Part shown: in pieces, positions 1-7,145 of the stretch
How the letters are laid out: each line of letters starts with the position of its first letter
How positions within the stretch are numbered: position 1 is the stretch's first letter
Assembly: GCA_017437345.1 (NCBI GenBank)
Contig: JAFSBJ010000153.1
Location: 1-8,120 of the forward strand
Reading direction: 5' to 3'
Source: Clostridia bacterium
GTDB taxonomy: Bacteria > Bacillota_A > Clostridia > UMGS1810
DNA: 8,120 nucleotides
Notes under the pieces: generated by a model
Database searches by the model: none
What the model was told of the DNA's origin: nothing
What the model saw: the letters and a program-made list of their open reading frames with translations, nothing else
Program-made: the position numbers and the translations under genes

Positions 1-1344
1 TAATGCCTTCTTAAACTGGAATGTAAACAGTATTGCTGTAAATGTAACAGCAATAATATCCGCAACAGGCTCTGCCATATAGACCGCCTGTGTCTTATCT
101 GCCAAAAGGCTTGGCATAATGTAAATCAGAGGAAGGAGCAATATAAATTTTCGCACAACTGCAACCACCATGGAGTTTGCTGCTTTGCCAAGTGATGTAA
201 AGGTCATCTGGCAGGCAATCTGTATGCCGAAGAGTCCTAGTCCGCCAAGGTATATTCTAAGCATTGGTGCTGCAAATTGTGAAAGGGTGCTATCTGATGT
301 AAATATTTTAACAAAAACCTGAGGTGCTATCATAACCGCCGCCCAGAGTGCTATAGAATATGTGAGGCAAGTGATTAAAAGCAGACGGAAGGTTTTCTTA
401 ACTCTGGCCGCATTTTTAGCACCAAAGTTGTAGCTTGTAATCGGCTGAGCACCTTGTGCAATTCCCTGCAGAGGTAACATTGCAAACTGCATAACGCTTG
501 TCATAATGGTCATAGCACCGACTGCAATATCGCCACCGTATTTAAGGAGAGAAGAATTAAAGCAAACGGAAATAACACTTTCGCTTGACTGCATAACAAA
601 CGCAGCTGTTCCAAGTGCGATGCAAGGCAGAATAATGTTTGAGCGAAGCTTTAGGTTTTCTTTCTTTATTTTTAGCTGTGTCTTTTTGCCGCAGAGGAAA
701 GATATAATCCATACACAGGAAAGCATCTGGGAAATAATAGTTGCAAGTGCCGCGCCCTTTACACCCATCCGGAGGCCGAAAATGAATATAGGGTCAAGCA
801 CAATATTACATGCCGCACCGATGATAACAGAAATCATCGATATGGTGGTAAAGCCCTGTGCTGTGATAAATGTATTCATGCCCAGAGTCATCTGCACAAA
901 CAAAGTGCCGAGGGCATATATGCTCATATAATCGGTAGCATAGCCGATTGTGTTTTCACTTGCGCCAAAGGCAAGGAACAAGTCCTTATTCCAGATAAGC
1001 AAAACTGCTGTCAGGATAACTGACACAACAATCTGCAGACTAAAGCAGTTGCCAAGTGTCTTTTCGGCAGATTCGTTATCCTTTTCACCCATAAAGATAG
1101 ACGCTCTGGGCGCACCGCCTGAGCTTACAAGAGCAGCAAAAGCCGCAACAAGCATAATAAGAGGCATACACACACCAACACCGGTAAGCGCCATACTTCC
1201 GTCACCGGGCATATGCCCTATGTATATGCGGTCAACTATATTGTAAAGCATATTGATAAGCTGTGCCACAACTGTCGGTATTGAAAGTCTGAACAAAAGC
1301 TTACCGATAGGCTCCTCTATCAAAAATTCTTTTTTGTTATCCAT
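1..1344 (-). CDS. MATE family efflux transporter, MepA-like (3' end cut by window edge)
   Basis: Reading the minus strand from ATG at 1344 gives 448 codons with no stop before base 1. Family members are about 450 residues, so only the last few codons are missing. MATE proteins are 12-helix inner-membrane antiporters that expel drugs or metabolites using Na+ or H+ gradients. Family signatures seen: EEPIGKLLFRLSIPTVVAQL (residues 10-29), NMLYNIVDRIYIGH (31-44), an ACNIVLDPIFIFGLRMGVKG stretch ending the first half (178-197), and PLQGIAQGAQPITSYNFGAK opening the second half (291-310). The two halves match the usual 6+6 helix pseudo-symmetry. The order of motifs is closest to MepA/NorM-like Firmicute MATEs. 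The start is supported by AAAGGTG about 10 nt upstream. The gene appears monocistronic from its own promoter at 1448-1476. Substrate cannot be told from sequence. Confidence 0.95.
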   Translation of the reverse strand, partial: MDNKKEFLIEEPIGKLLFRLSIPTVVAQLINMLYNIVDRIYIGHMPGDGSMALTGVGVCMPLIMLVAAFAALVSSGGAPRASIFMGEKDNESAEKTLGNCFSLQIVVSVILTAVLLIWNKDLFLAFGASENTIGYATDYMSIYALGTLFVQMTLGMNTFITAQGFTTISMISVIIGAACNIVLDPIFIFGLRMGVKGAALATIISQMLSCVWIISFLCGKKTQLKIKKENLKLRSNIILPCIALGTAAFVMQSSESVISVCFNSSLLKYGGDIAVGAMTIMTSVMQFAMLPLQGIAQGAQPITSYNFGAKNAARVKKTFRLLLITCLTYSIALWAAVMIAPQVFVKIFTSDSTLSQFAAPMLRIYLGGLGLFGIQIACQMTFTSLGKAANSMVVAVVRKFILLLPLIYIMPSLLADKTQAVYMAEPVADIIAVTFTAILFTFQFKKAL

Positions 1345-1418
1345 TTTTAAAACACCTTTTCTTTTATAATTAATTCATGCACACTCAATTTATCAAGATT
1401 TTTGTTTGTCCTTTATTT

Positions 1419-1435
1419 TTGACTAATTAAGTGAA
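1419..1435. promoter_or_regulatory. Operator-like imperfect palindrome just downstream of the MATE transcription start
   Basis: The 17-bp sequence reads TTGACT-AATTA-AGTGAA. The 6-bp arms match as inverted repeats except for one position, and the spacer is nearly symmetric. It lies about 6 to 22 nt downstream of the start predicted from the promoter at 1448-1476, where a bound repressor would block transcription. Size and AT-rich symmetry suit a MarR- or TetR-class dimer, but no such regulator gene is in the window. The operator role is inference. Confidence 0.4.
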
Positions 1436-1447
1436 TTTTTTTGTTTA

Positions 1448-1476
1448 ATTATACTATATATTCATAGGAATTTCAA
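1448..1476 (-). promoter_or_regulatory. Sigma-A-type promoter for the MATE gene
   Basis: On the minus strand there is TTGAAA (1476-1471), a 17-nt spacer, and a perfect TATAAT (1453-1448). This is close to the housekeeping consensus with ideal spacing. The predicted start is near 1441, giving a leader of about 97 nt before the MATE ATG. No competing promoter of this quality was seen nearer the gene. Confidence 0.7.
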
Positions 1477-1569
1477 TAATGCCGATATAATCCATATATC
1501 CTTGTCTAACATTTTTCCGGCACTTTTCTAGCTAAAAACCCTAAAATGCATCAAAAATTAGCAATACGA

Positions 1570-1648
1570 AAGATGCGGGAATAGCAAAGGCCTTGAAGGA
1601 TTTTAACCCCTCAAAGCCCTTATTTTATGCGGTTTCTACCGGCATCTT
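1570..1648. repeat. 79-nt imperfect inverted repeat, possible structured RNA or small mobile-element remnant
   Basis: The ends are inverted copies: AAGATGCGGG at the left, and the right end reads AAGATGCCGG on the opposite strand. An inner pair, AAGGCCTTGAAGG (starting near 1587) and CCTCAAAGCCCTT (ending near 1621), pairs at about 10 of 13 positions around a short AT loop. The whole element could fold into one long interrupted stem-loop. It lies between the LysR remnant and the MATE promoter. I could not find clear target-site duplications or a T-tract that would mark it as a simple terminator. Confidence 0.45.
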
Positions 1649-1731
1649 ATTTTTTATGGTTTCTGCTTATTGGTTCTGTTGGAACCCTTCGAAAAGACAC
1701 AGATTTCCCAAACCTATTTAGATAGCCTCGT

Positions 1732-2276
1732 TTAGTTTAAAGCATTATTGTCAATAGAAGATTTGAGCTTTGATATAAAGAGATTATCACAATCGCTTAG
1801 CTTATAATCTCTGCGGTAGATAAGAAGGTCACGATAGGTTGTGTTTGGAATTGAGCATGGAATCTGCACGATATTATGGGCATCTAAAAGCTCAGTATTG
1901 GGGATGGGAGTTGCAAGCATATAGGAATTTTTAATTCTTCTTAAAATATCAAACTGACTTCCCCGTTCATAGACATAGATTCTTTTGGGAACAGATACAT
2001 TGAAATATATTTTATCGGCATTTTCCTTTTTATAAAAGGTTTCCATTTCATCAATTTCACCAAGTATCTTTTTGGCATATTCCAGAAATACTGCCCCATC
2101 TTTGGTGGGTACAATCCCCTTGGAGTTCTTTTGAATATCATTATTCCAAGAGATGCCTCAAGCTCTTTTATGGTTTTACTTAAGGTAGGCTGACCCATAT
2201 ACAGATTTTCTGCTGCCTTTGTTATTGAGGCTGTTTTTTCAATTTCTATAACATATTTAAAAATTTGAGTATTCAA
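1732..2276 (-). pseudogene. LysR-type transcriptional regulator, frameshifted and internally deleted
   Basis: The first frame starts best at TTG 2276 (8 nt after GGGAG), not the GTG at 2285, which abuts the ribosome site. It gives MNTQIFKYVIEIEKTASITK and then a classic LysR winged helix-turn-helix (AAENLYMGQPTLSKTIKELE), ending LGIMIFKRT. Near 2122-2127 the proper reading jumps to another frame: SKGIVPTKDGAVFLEYAKKI follows there and leads straight into MDEIDEM-like linker sequence and KIYFNVSVP, the start of the effector domain. One missing base in AGAACTCC explains this. Soon after, near 1965-1985, the sequence passes from the start of the effector domain directly to its last part (GSQFDILRRIKNSYM, then RDLLIYRRDYKLSD). 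The restored product is about 181 residues versus about 300 for the family, so roughly 110-120 residues are gone. A functional repressor or activator is unlikely. An isolated DNA-binding domain could still be made from the first frame, which runs to 1941. The neighbouring MATE gene is a plausible former target. Confidence 0.85.
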
Positions 2277-2315
2277 GCTTATCACTCCCTGATAAGCTTA
2301 CAGATCCTATTATGA

Positions 2316-2355
2316 AAATAGCGGTATAATGATTTTAAACATTATACCACTATTT
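2316..2355 (-). terminator. Strong hairpin after the SLH gene, likely operon terminator
   Basis: Two 16-nt arms (2316-2331 and 2340-2355) are complementary except for one position, which would be a G-U pair in one transcript, around an 8-nt AT loop. On the minus strand it begins 17 nt after the SLH stop codon and ends with a short U run (CUAUUUUC). On the plus strand it is followed by a longer T-rich stretch, so it could work both ways, although no plus-strand gene approaches it. The stem is AT-rich, so termination efficiency is uncertain. It shares bases with the LysR promoter. Confidence 0.6.
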
Positions 2356-2369
2356 ATTTTTTATGGCAA
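2341..2369 (-). promoter_or_regulatory. Sigma-A-type promoter of the LysR remnant, overlapping the terminator hairpin
   Basis: The minus strand has TTGCCA (2369-2364), a 17-nt spacer and TATAAT (2346-2341). The -10 box lies inside one arm of the hairpin at 2316-2355, so a transcript starting near 2334 would lack that arm and would not form the terminator. The leader to the TTG start at 2276 would be about 58 nt. Confidence 0.55.
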
Positions 2370-2372
2370 TAT

Positions 2373-5300
2373 TTACTTAACTGTTATAACTCTTACTCTG
2401 CCACCGCGGTTTGTTGGTTTATCTGTGAAAACAGATATATTTGAATAGCTATCCCAGTTTTCAACGAATTCGGAAAGAGAAATAACGCTATAGTCATAGG
2501 CTCCTATGAGCTTGTAGACCACAACTTCATCAGAGAGAAGATATTTTGTTCCGTCTTTTAAACTAAGGCTACCAAAGGATGCATCTTTGAGCGACACCAT
2601 ACGGTTTGTGAGACGGGTAAAATTATCGGCTTTTGAGCCTGTTATGGCAGCTTTAACCATATTACCTTTTGCAATTCCCGGAAACGCTCCGCCGCTATAG
2701 CTGAATCTGTTTCCTGCAACATCCACTGTATAGGAGCCATTAGAGGATGTGGCTGTGATATTTGAATTTGCCGAAACAATGACACCATAGGAAAATGCAT
2801 CGCCGGTTACATCCTTTAAGATAAGCTCGGTTATCATTCCATTCTCGCTTTTTTCATAGAGAATATCTGATGGTCCAACCGAGATACCGTCTAATCTCTG
2901 GAGATAAATTGATTTATAAACGCTGGGGTCGTCTGCCTGATTAAAGCCCACATCTAAAATCTTAACATCGGATGATATTTTCTTTGAGCCAAGCATATTA
3001 GCTGAGGCGTTTATTTCTCCTGAGGTTTTGCCGGGGGCTGTGATGTGAGAAAGCTTTGATTTTGTGCCTTCAAGCTTTACCGACATCACTCTGTTGAGCC
3101 AGCTTGAATAATCGCTATCGGTGGCTAAATCGACCTTTGTGCCATCGGCAAGAACGATGGATGCATATTTTGAGGTGTAGCTATCGCCATTTGAATTTGT
3201 AAATTCTTTGGTGCCTGTGGCAACAAGATAGCCTGCGATATCGCCGCTTGATGCACTATAGCTATGAGCAATTTTTCCGTTTCTGCCAAGACAAAGAACA
3301 ACAAGCTCGCCATAGGCACAATCAACAAAGGACACATCTGCGCTCTCTAAGGTATAGTCCTTACCCGAAACTCTGACTGTTTCGGGGGCATCCTTTGAAG
3401 GAGATGCACTTTCTAAAACGCCTGTTACTTTATTATTATAAACATAGGCTGTGTTAAGAGCGGGGCTATAGTAGAGAATGTCGTTTTCAAAAAGCTGAGC
3501 TGATGTTACCTCGGAGCCATTTTTCATTATTTTGCTGGAAGCTGATGCACCTGAAATCTGAGCATACCAACCTGATGGAGAAACAACTCTGAAGGGACCT
3601 TCCAAAGAGGAAGAACTGATGTGGATATATTTTACTCTCTTTGCATCATCATAGCTTATATAGGCTGTGTCGCCTGTGGCAATCTCGGATATTGCCTGAG
3701 AAAAGCTTGTTTTTGCTCCGGACATATAGACTGTGGTTCCTTCTGCAACAGAAAGTGCATTGGTGCCATTTTCTGATTTAAGAAGTAGTCCGCCTGGAAC
3801 TGCTGAAACGATAATACTTTCGCTATAGAGTGAGGAAGCTTTATTAAACATCTGAACCTTTGAGGAATATATGAGAAGCTCGCCTGATTTTCCTATGATG
3901 GAATCATCAAAGGATGCTTCATCTATGGAAAATGTGCCTTCGCTTGTTAAAACCTTTCCGGAAGGAACTGAGGTGGACTGAGCATTGGTGGCAATTATAA
4001 CTGCATCGTCATAATAGCTATAGCCTATCTGCTCAATACCTTTAACAGAGCCTTGCTTATTTGTGGCAAGAAGGGCATTGTAGATTATGGATGCGGCTTC
4101 ATCCATCGTGAGGGAATCGTGGGCATTTTTATTTATTCCTGTGCTTATGCCTTTGGATTTTGCAATTGATATCTGGCTTGATGGCCAGTCGGAAAAATCC
4201 GCATCGGAATAGCCAAGAATCCTTAAGGCGGCATCGAGAGCTTCCGCAAAGCTTACAGCCTTTTCGGGATAGAAAAGGGAATCGGAATAGGCACTCATAA
4301 ATTTATTTTCTGCCGCAAGCTTAACATAGGGCGACATCGGGTTGGAGGCTGTGCAATCGGCAAAAACAGAGAGCTTTGAGCCTGTGGACACACGGTTTCT
4401 AAGAGTTGACGACATAACTGCCATCTTGGCAAATTCGCCCCTTGCGGCAGGCTGGGCGCCATTTACAGCAGATGAATACTGCTGAGGGATTGCGCCAAGA
4501 GCTTTAAGGAGAGCATATGACGACTCAGAAGATGATACTTCGCTTTCTGCACCGCTGTCTATGGTTTGTGACGAGAATGTTTTACTTCCCACAACATCTG
4601 CCACGCCACCATCTCTTCCGAGAAGAAGAACGATATTATCACCCTTGGTGTAGCCGCCGGATGAAAGCTTTCTGAATGCTATGGGGGATTCTATTTTATA
4701 CTGTTTTCCGCCAACGGTAACCGTTTCAGGAGAATCCATATTGGGAGCTGCAGCTAAATAGGTTCCGCTTACCTTTTTGTTATATACAAAAACTGTGGAA
4801 AGAGAATCGCTTATATAGATTATATCATTTATTTTTACATTCGAAAGCGACGAGGTGCTTCCATTTTTGATTATTGAATAGGTTGAGCAGTCTTTTGATG
4901 TTGGGATGGTAGCATCTTTGGTTACTGTGTGGGGCCCGTCAAAATCGGATTTTCCCGATATGAGATAGTCGATGCCTCCCCTGCTGTCTTTTCCCACTAT
5001 TATAACATCACCTGCAGAAATGCTTGTTTTAAGAGCGGCAAAGTTTATTTTTCTGGTTCCGTCATAGCTTAAGGTTCCGTCGTCGCAATCAAGGGTAAGG
5101 CTGCCCTTTGAGCCTATGAGGGAAACAAAGTCGCTTCCTGCGGCTGTTACAGAATATCTGTCGGCTCTGCCATCATTTTTTATAAGGGTTATAAGCTTTC
5201 CTTCTGAATCTACAACAGCACTACCCTTGTAGCCCACAAGAGCATTATCAAAGCCTGAATCTATGGTATATTCACCGCTTGTGGTAAACACTTTTCCTGG

Positions 5301-5945
5301 AGAAACAGAGGCATCTTCGTCATTTGTGGCAATGATGATGGTGTCTTCTGTTATTTTATAATCTATTGATTCAATATAGTTGGAGTTGCTTCCCTTTTTA
5401 TTGGTTAAAAGCATATTTTTAAAGATAACTGCAACATCAAGGCGGGAAAGAAGGTCGTCGGCAGATTTGGAAATACCTTCTCCAAGCTTTAAGCTCTGAG
5501 CCATGCCTAGCTGACCTTCGGGATAGGAAAAGCCAAAATCTGCGTCGGTGTAGCCAAGAAGCCGCAGTGCAATTGTTACAGCCTGAGCATAGCTTATATA
5601 GTCATCGGGGCCAAAGAGACCGTTTGAATAGCCTTCGATTATTCCATTTTCTGCCGCAACCCTGACATAGGGTGCTGCCCAGTGACTTGCTGTGCAATCG
5701 GTGAAAACAGATATTTTTGAATTAAGAGAAAGCTTATTTTTATATTCCGACAAAAGAACTGCCATCTTGGCAAATTCGCTTCTTTTAACCAGGTCATTTT
5801 CTCTTAAATCACCATTTGGGTCGCCCTGGATAACACCAAGGGACTGAAGGATTTTCATGGAATCATCCGCACTTTGCGAAGCAAGGACAAAAGATGAACT
5901 TAAAACAAGCGAAACGCAAAGCAGAAGTGATATTATTTTTTTCAT
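2373..5945 (-). CDS. Secreted SLH-domain protein with two tandem copies of a ~447-residue unit
   Basis: The 1190-residue product starts with a Sec signal peptide (MKK, hydrophobic core to about residue 20, likely cut after VLA at 22). Residues about 29-182 form three SLH-like motifs (VKRSEFAKMAV at 53-63; FTDCTASHWAAPYV then GYSNGLFGPDD; a weak third ending IFKNMLL). A beta-rich region follows to about 455. The architecture then repeats: residues 475-630 match the SLH part (ARGEFAKMAV, FADCTASNPMSPYV, LGYSDADF) and 640-900 match the beta-rich part. Residues 905-1190 are unique, rich in beta-type Ser/Thr/Gly sequence, and not recognised. SLH domains usually anchor proteins to secondary cell-wall polymers. 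Here the ITRAE-type motifs are poor, especially in copy two, which lacks the HWA tryptophan, so anchoring may rest on copy one. The ATG lies 9 nt after a perfect AAAGGAGG and 18 nt after the permease stop, so it is co-transcribed with the ABC exporter. Partnership with the exporter is inference. Confidence 0.93.
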   Translation of the reverse strand: MKKIISLLLCVSLVLSSSFVLASQSADDSMKILQSLGVIQGDPNGDLRENDLVKRSEFAKMAVLLSEYKNKLSLNSKISVFTDCTASHWAAPYVRVAAENGIIEGYSNGLFGPDDYISYAQAVTIALRLLGYTDADFGFSYPEGQLGMAQSLKLGEGISKSADDLLSRLDVAVIFKNMLLTNKKGSNSNYIESIDYKITEDTIIIATNDEDASVSPGKVFTTSGEYTIDSGFDNALVGYKGSAVVDSEGKLITLIKNDGRADRYSVTAAGSDFVSLIGSKGSLTLDCDDGTLSYDGTRKINFAALKTSISAGDVIIVGKDSRGGIDYLISGKSDFDGPHTVTKDATIPTSKDCSTYSIIKNGSTSSLSNVKINDIIYISDSLSTVFVYNKKVSGTYLAAAPNMDSPETVTVGGKQYKIESPIAFRKLSSGGYTKGDNIVLLLGRDGGVADVVGSKTFSSQTIDSGAESEVSSSESSYALLKALGAIPQQYSSAVNGAQPAARGEFAKMAVMSSTLRNRVSTGSKLSVFADCTASNPMSPYVKLAAENKFMSAYSDSLFYPEKAVSFAEALDAALRILGYSDADFSDWPSSQISIAKSKGISTGINKNAHDSLTMDEAASIIYNALLATNKQGSVKGIEQIGYSYYDDAVIIATNAQSTSVPSGKVLTSEGTFSIDEASFDDSIIGKSGELLIYSSKVQMFNKASSLYSESIIVSAVPGGLLLKSENGTNALSVAEGTTVYMSGAKTSFSQAISEIATGDTAYISYDDAKRVKYIHISSSSLEGPFRVVSPSGWYAQISGASASSKIMKNGSEVTSAQLFENDILYYSPALNTAYVYNNKVTGVLESASPSKDAPETVRVSGKDYTLESADVSFVDCAYGELVVLCLGRNGKIAHSYSASSGDIAGYLVATGTKEFTNSNGDSYTSKYASIVLADGTKVDLATDSDYSSWLNRVMSVKLEGTKSKLSHITAPGKTSGEINASANMLGSKKISSDVKILDVGFNQADDPSVYKSIYLQRLDGISVGPSDILYEKSENGMITELILKDVTGDAFSYGVIVSANSNITATSSNGSYTVDVAGNRFSYSGGAFPGIAKGNMVKAAITGSKADNFTRLTNRMVSLKDASFGSLSLKDGTKYLLSDEVVVYKLIGAYDYSVISLSEFVENWDSYSNISVFTDKPTNRGGRVRVITVK
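3246..4523 (-). repeat. Second copy of the SLH-protein internal duplication
   Basis: This codes for about residues 475-900 of the SLH protein. Landmarks match copy one at a near-constant offset: FAKMAV 505 versus 58, DCTAS 530 versus 83, GYxDADF 578 versus 131, IATN 651 versus 205, YN-K-V at 836 versus 388, PETV 854 versus 406, LGR-G 886 versus 442. The offset stays between 444 and 448 over the whole unit, so this is one duplication with few indels, old enough that only short blocks stay identical. Confidence 0.85.
4581..5861 (-). repeat. First copy of the SLH-protein internal duplication
   Basis: This codes for about residues 29-455, directly after the signal peptide. It retains the more canonical SLH features (GVIQGDPNG, HWAAPYV, GYSNGLFGPDD), which suggests it keeps the wall-binding role while copy two has drifted. 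Boundaries are approximate because the ends of the two units fade into Ser-rich linker. Confidence 0.85.
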
Positions 5946-5954
5946 CTGAAATCG

Positions 5955-5962
5955 CCTCCTTT
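5955..5962 (-). promoter_or_regulatory. Perfect Shine-Dalgarno site of the SLH gene
   Basis: AAAGGAGG lies in the 18-nt gap after the permease stop codon, 9 nt before the SLH ATG. It is the strongest ribosome site in the operon, consistent with the surface protein being made in higher amounts than the transporter subunits. Confidence 0.75.
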
Positions 5963-5963
5963 A

Positions 5964-7145
5964 TTAATCGTATCTTAGTGCATCTATTGGGTTAAGTCGT
6001 GCGGCTTTTTTTGCCGGGAAATAGCCAAAGGCTATACCGATGAGAGCAGATACTGTGAATGAAATAAATATTGACATAAATGATATTGCCGGCTTCATAT
6101 CCATTATTGCTCCCACAACATAAGAGCCTATGATGCCAAGACCTATGCCTATGACACCACCTAAGCAGCTTACTGTTATTGCTTCAACAACAAACTGACT
6201 CATTATATCCCAGGGGGTTGCGCCAAGGGATTTTCGTATGCCGATTTCTCTTGTTCTTTCGGTTACGGATACCAGCATTATATTCATAATTCCTATTCCG
6301 CCAACAAGAAGCGACACTCCGGCTATGCAGGCAAGCATAAGTGACATGGTGCCTGTCATTTCGTTTATGGTGTCTATCATTTCACTCATATTTGACACTC
6401 TATAGGCATTTTCAGAGGCAAAAACCTTGAAAAGATACTTTTCTATAACCTCCTGAGCTTCTGAGGAAACCTCTTTTGATGCGGCATTAAAGATATAGGT
6501 GCCGCGGCTGAAGCCTGAGGTTATTTTCTGAGCCATTGTGTAGGGAATAAGGATAATATCATCGGCGCTTGCCTCCTGGCTGTCGGCTGTTTCGTCGATA
6601 ACGCCCACAACATCAAAGGTTATGCCATTTATTTTAAGGCTTTGCCCTATGGCATTTTTACTGCCGAAAAGCTCCTTGGCAATATAGGTTCCGATGACGC
6701 AGTTTCTCAGACGATATTCACTATCGGCAAACTGCAGTCCTCTTCCATAGAGAATTTCCATGCCTTTGATGTCGGCATAGTATTCATTTACGCCTGCAAG
6801 AGTGGTGGGATTAACATTCAGCGAGCCATTTTTGGCTGTGGTATTCATAAGATTTATGCTTGGTGACATGGATTTTAAAAGACGGGGATTATCGTTTACT
6901 AAATCCTGCATATCATCTATTGAAACGCTTCGGTTGCCGCCCCTTCCCATAACTGAAACATTGATGGTGGTGGAACCCATTTTTTCAAACTGAGCAACAA
7001 GGTCACTTGTTACCCCGTTTACAAGGCTTACGATAATTATTACTGCGGCAACACCGATGATTATGCCAAGCATCGTGAGGATTGCACGCATTTTAGAGCC
7101 TGAAAGGCTTTTGAGGGCAAGGCTGAAGGCTTGCTTCAGATTCAT
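5964..7145 (-). CDS. MacB/FtsX-type ABC transporter permease
   Basis: The 393-residue protein has the standard four-helix MacB layout: helix 1 at about 20-44 (MRAILTMLGIIIGVAAVIII), an extracellular MacB core domain at about 45-260, then helices at about 266-292, 316-345 and 355-377. Family hallmarks are GGIGIMNIMLVSVTERTREI (282-301) followed by GIRKSLGATPWDI, the coupling region that contacts the ATPase, and the C-terminal KKAARLNPIDALRYD. MacB-type permeases act as mechanotransmission devices: ATP hydrolysis inside moves the outer domain rather than passing substrate through the membrane pore. The gene overlaps the ATPase stop by ATGA and has AAGGAGG within the upstream gene about 10 nt before its ATG. 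Partners are the ATPase and the adaptor upstream. Substrate (drug, peptide, lipid) cannot be read from sequence. Confidence 0.96.
   Translation of the reverse strand: MNLKQAFSLALKSLSGSKMRAILTMLGIIIGVAAVIIIVSLVNGVTSDLVAQFEKMGSTTINVSVMGRGGNRSVSIDDMQDLVNDNPRLLKSMSPSINLMNTTAKNGSLNVNPTTLAGVNEYYADIKGMEILYGRGLQFADSEYRLRNCVIGTYIAKELFGSKNAIGQSLKINGITFDVVGVIDETADSQEASADDIILIPYTMAQKITSGFSRGTYIFNAASKEVSSEAQEVIEKYLFKVFASENAYRVSNMSEMIDTINEMTGTMSLMLACIAGVSLLVGGIGIMNIMLVSVTERTREIGIRKSLGATPWDIMSQFVVEAITVSCLGGVIGIGLGIIGSYVVGAIMDMKPAISFMSIFISFTVSALIGIAFGYFPAKKAARLNPIDALRYD

Larger units (their letters stand above)
1345..1731. other. 387-bp AT-rich intergenic region upstream of the MATE gene
   Basis: No convincing gene lies here. 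From left to right it holds the MATE ribosome site and an untranslated leader of roughly 97 nt, a 17-bp imperfect palindrome (1419-1435), the -10/-35 promoter (1448-1476), and a 79-nt imperfect inverted repeat (1570-1648). A plus-strand open frame of about 57 codons crosses 1544-1720 but has no good start codon or ribosome site. I see no tRNA and no recognisable riboswitch. Confidence 0.7.

Noticed and set aside
506..1246. Plus-strand open frames of 141 and 98 codons
   Set aside because: They lie antisense inside the MATE gene, whose minus-strand frame is continuous with clear family motifs; no ribosome sites or protein-like composition support them.
1544..1720. Plus-strand open stretch of about 57 codons (ending WNPSKRHRFPKPI)
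   Set aside because: It has no ATG/GTG/TTG start with a ribosome site, and it runs through the inverted repeat. It could be a remnant, but I recognise no family.
1941..2285. A complete 114-residue LysR-like protein from GTG 2285
   Set aside because: After residue ~56 its sequence no longer resembles LysR while the other frame does, so the tail is frameshift product; the GTG is also too close to the ribosome site.
3125..3337. Minus-strand 70-codon open frame inside the SLH gene
   Set aside because: It is an out-of-frame shadow of the SLH coding sequence with no supporting signals.
5918..5945. Lipoprotein signal (Cys at residue 10 of the SLH protein)
   Set aside because: LLLC sits within the hydrophobic core and does not fit the lipobox, which needs a small residue just before Cys; a normal signal-peptidase site at VLA fits better.
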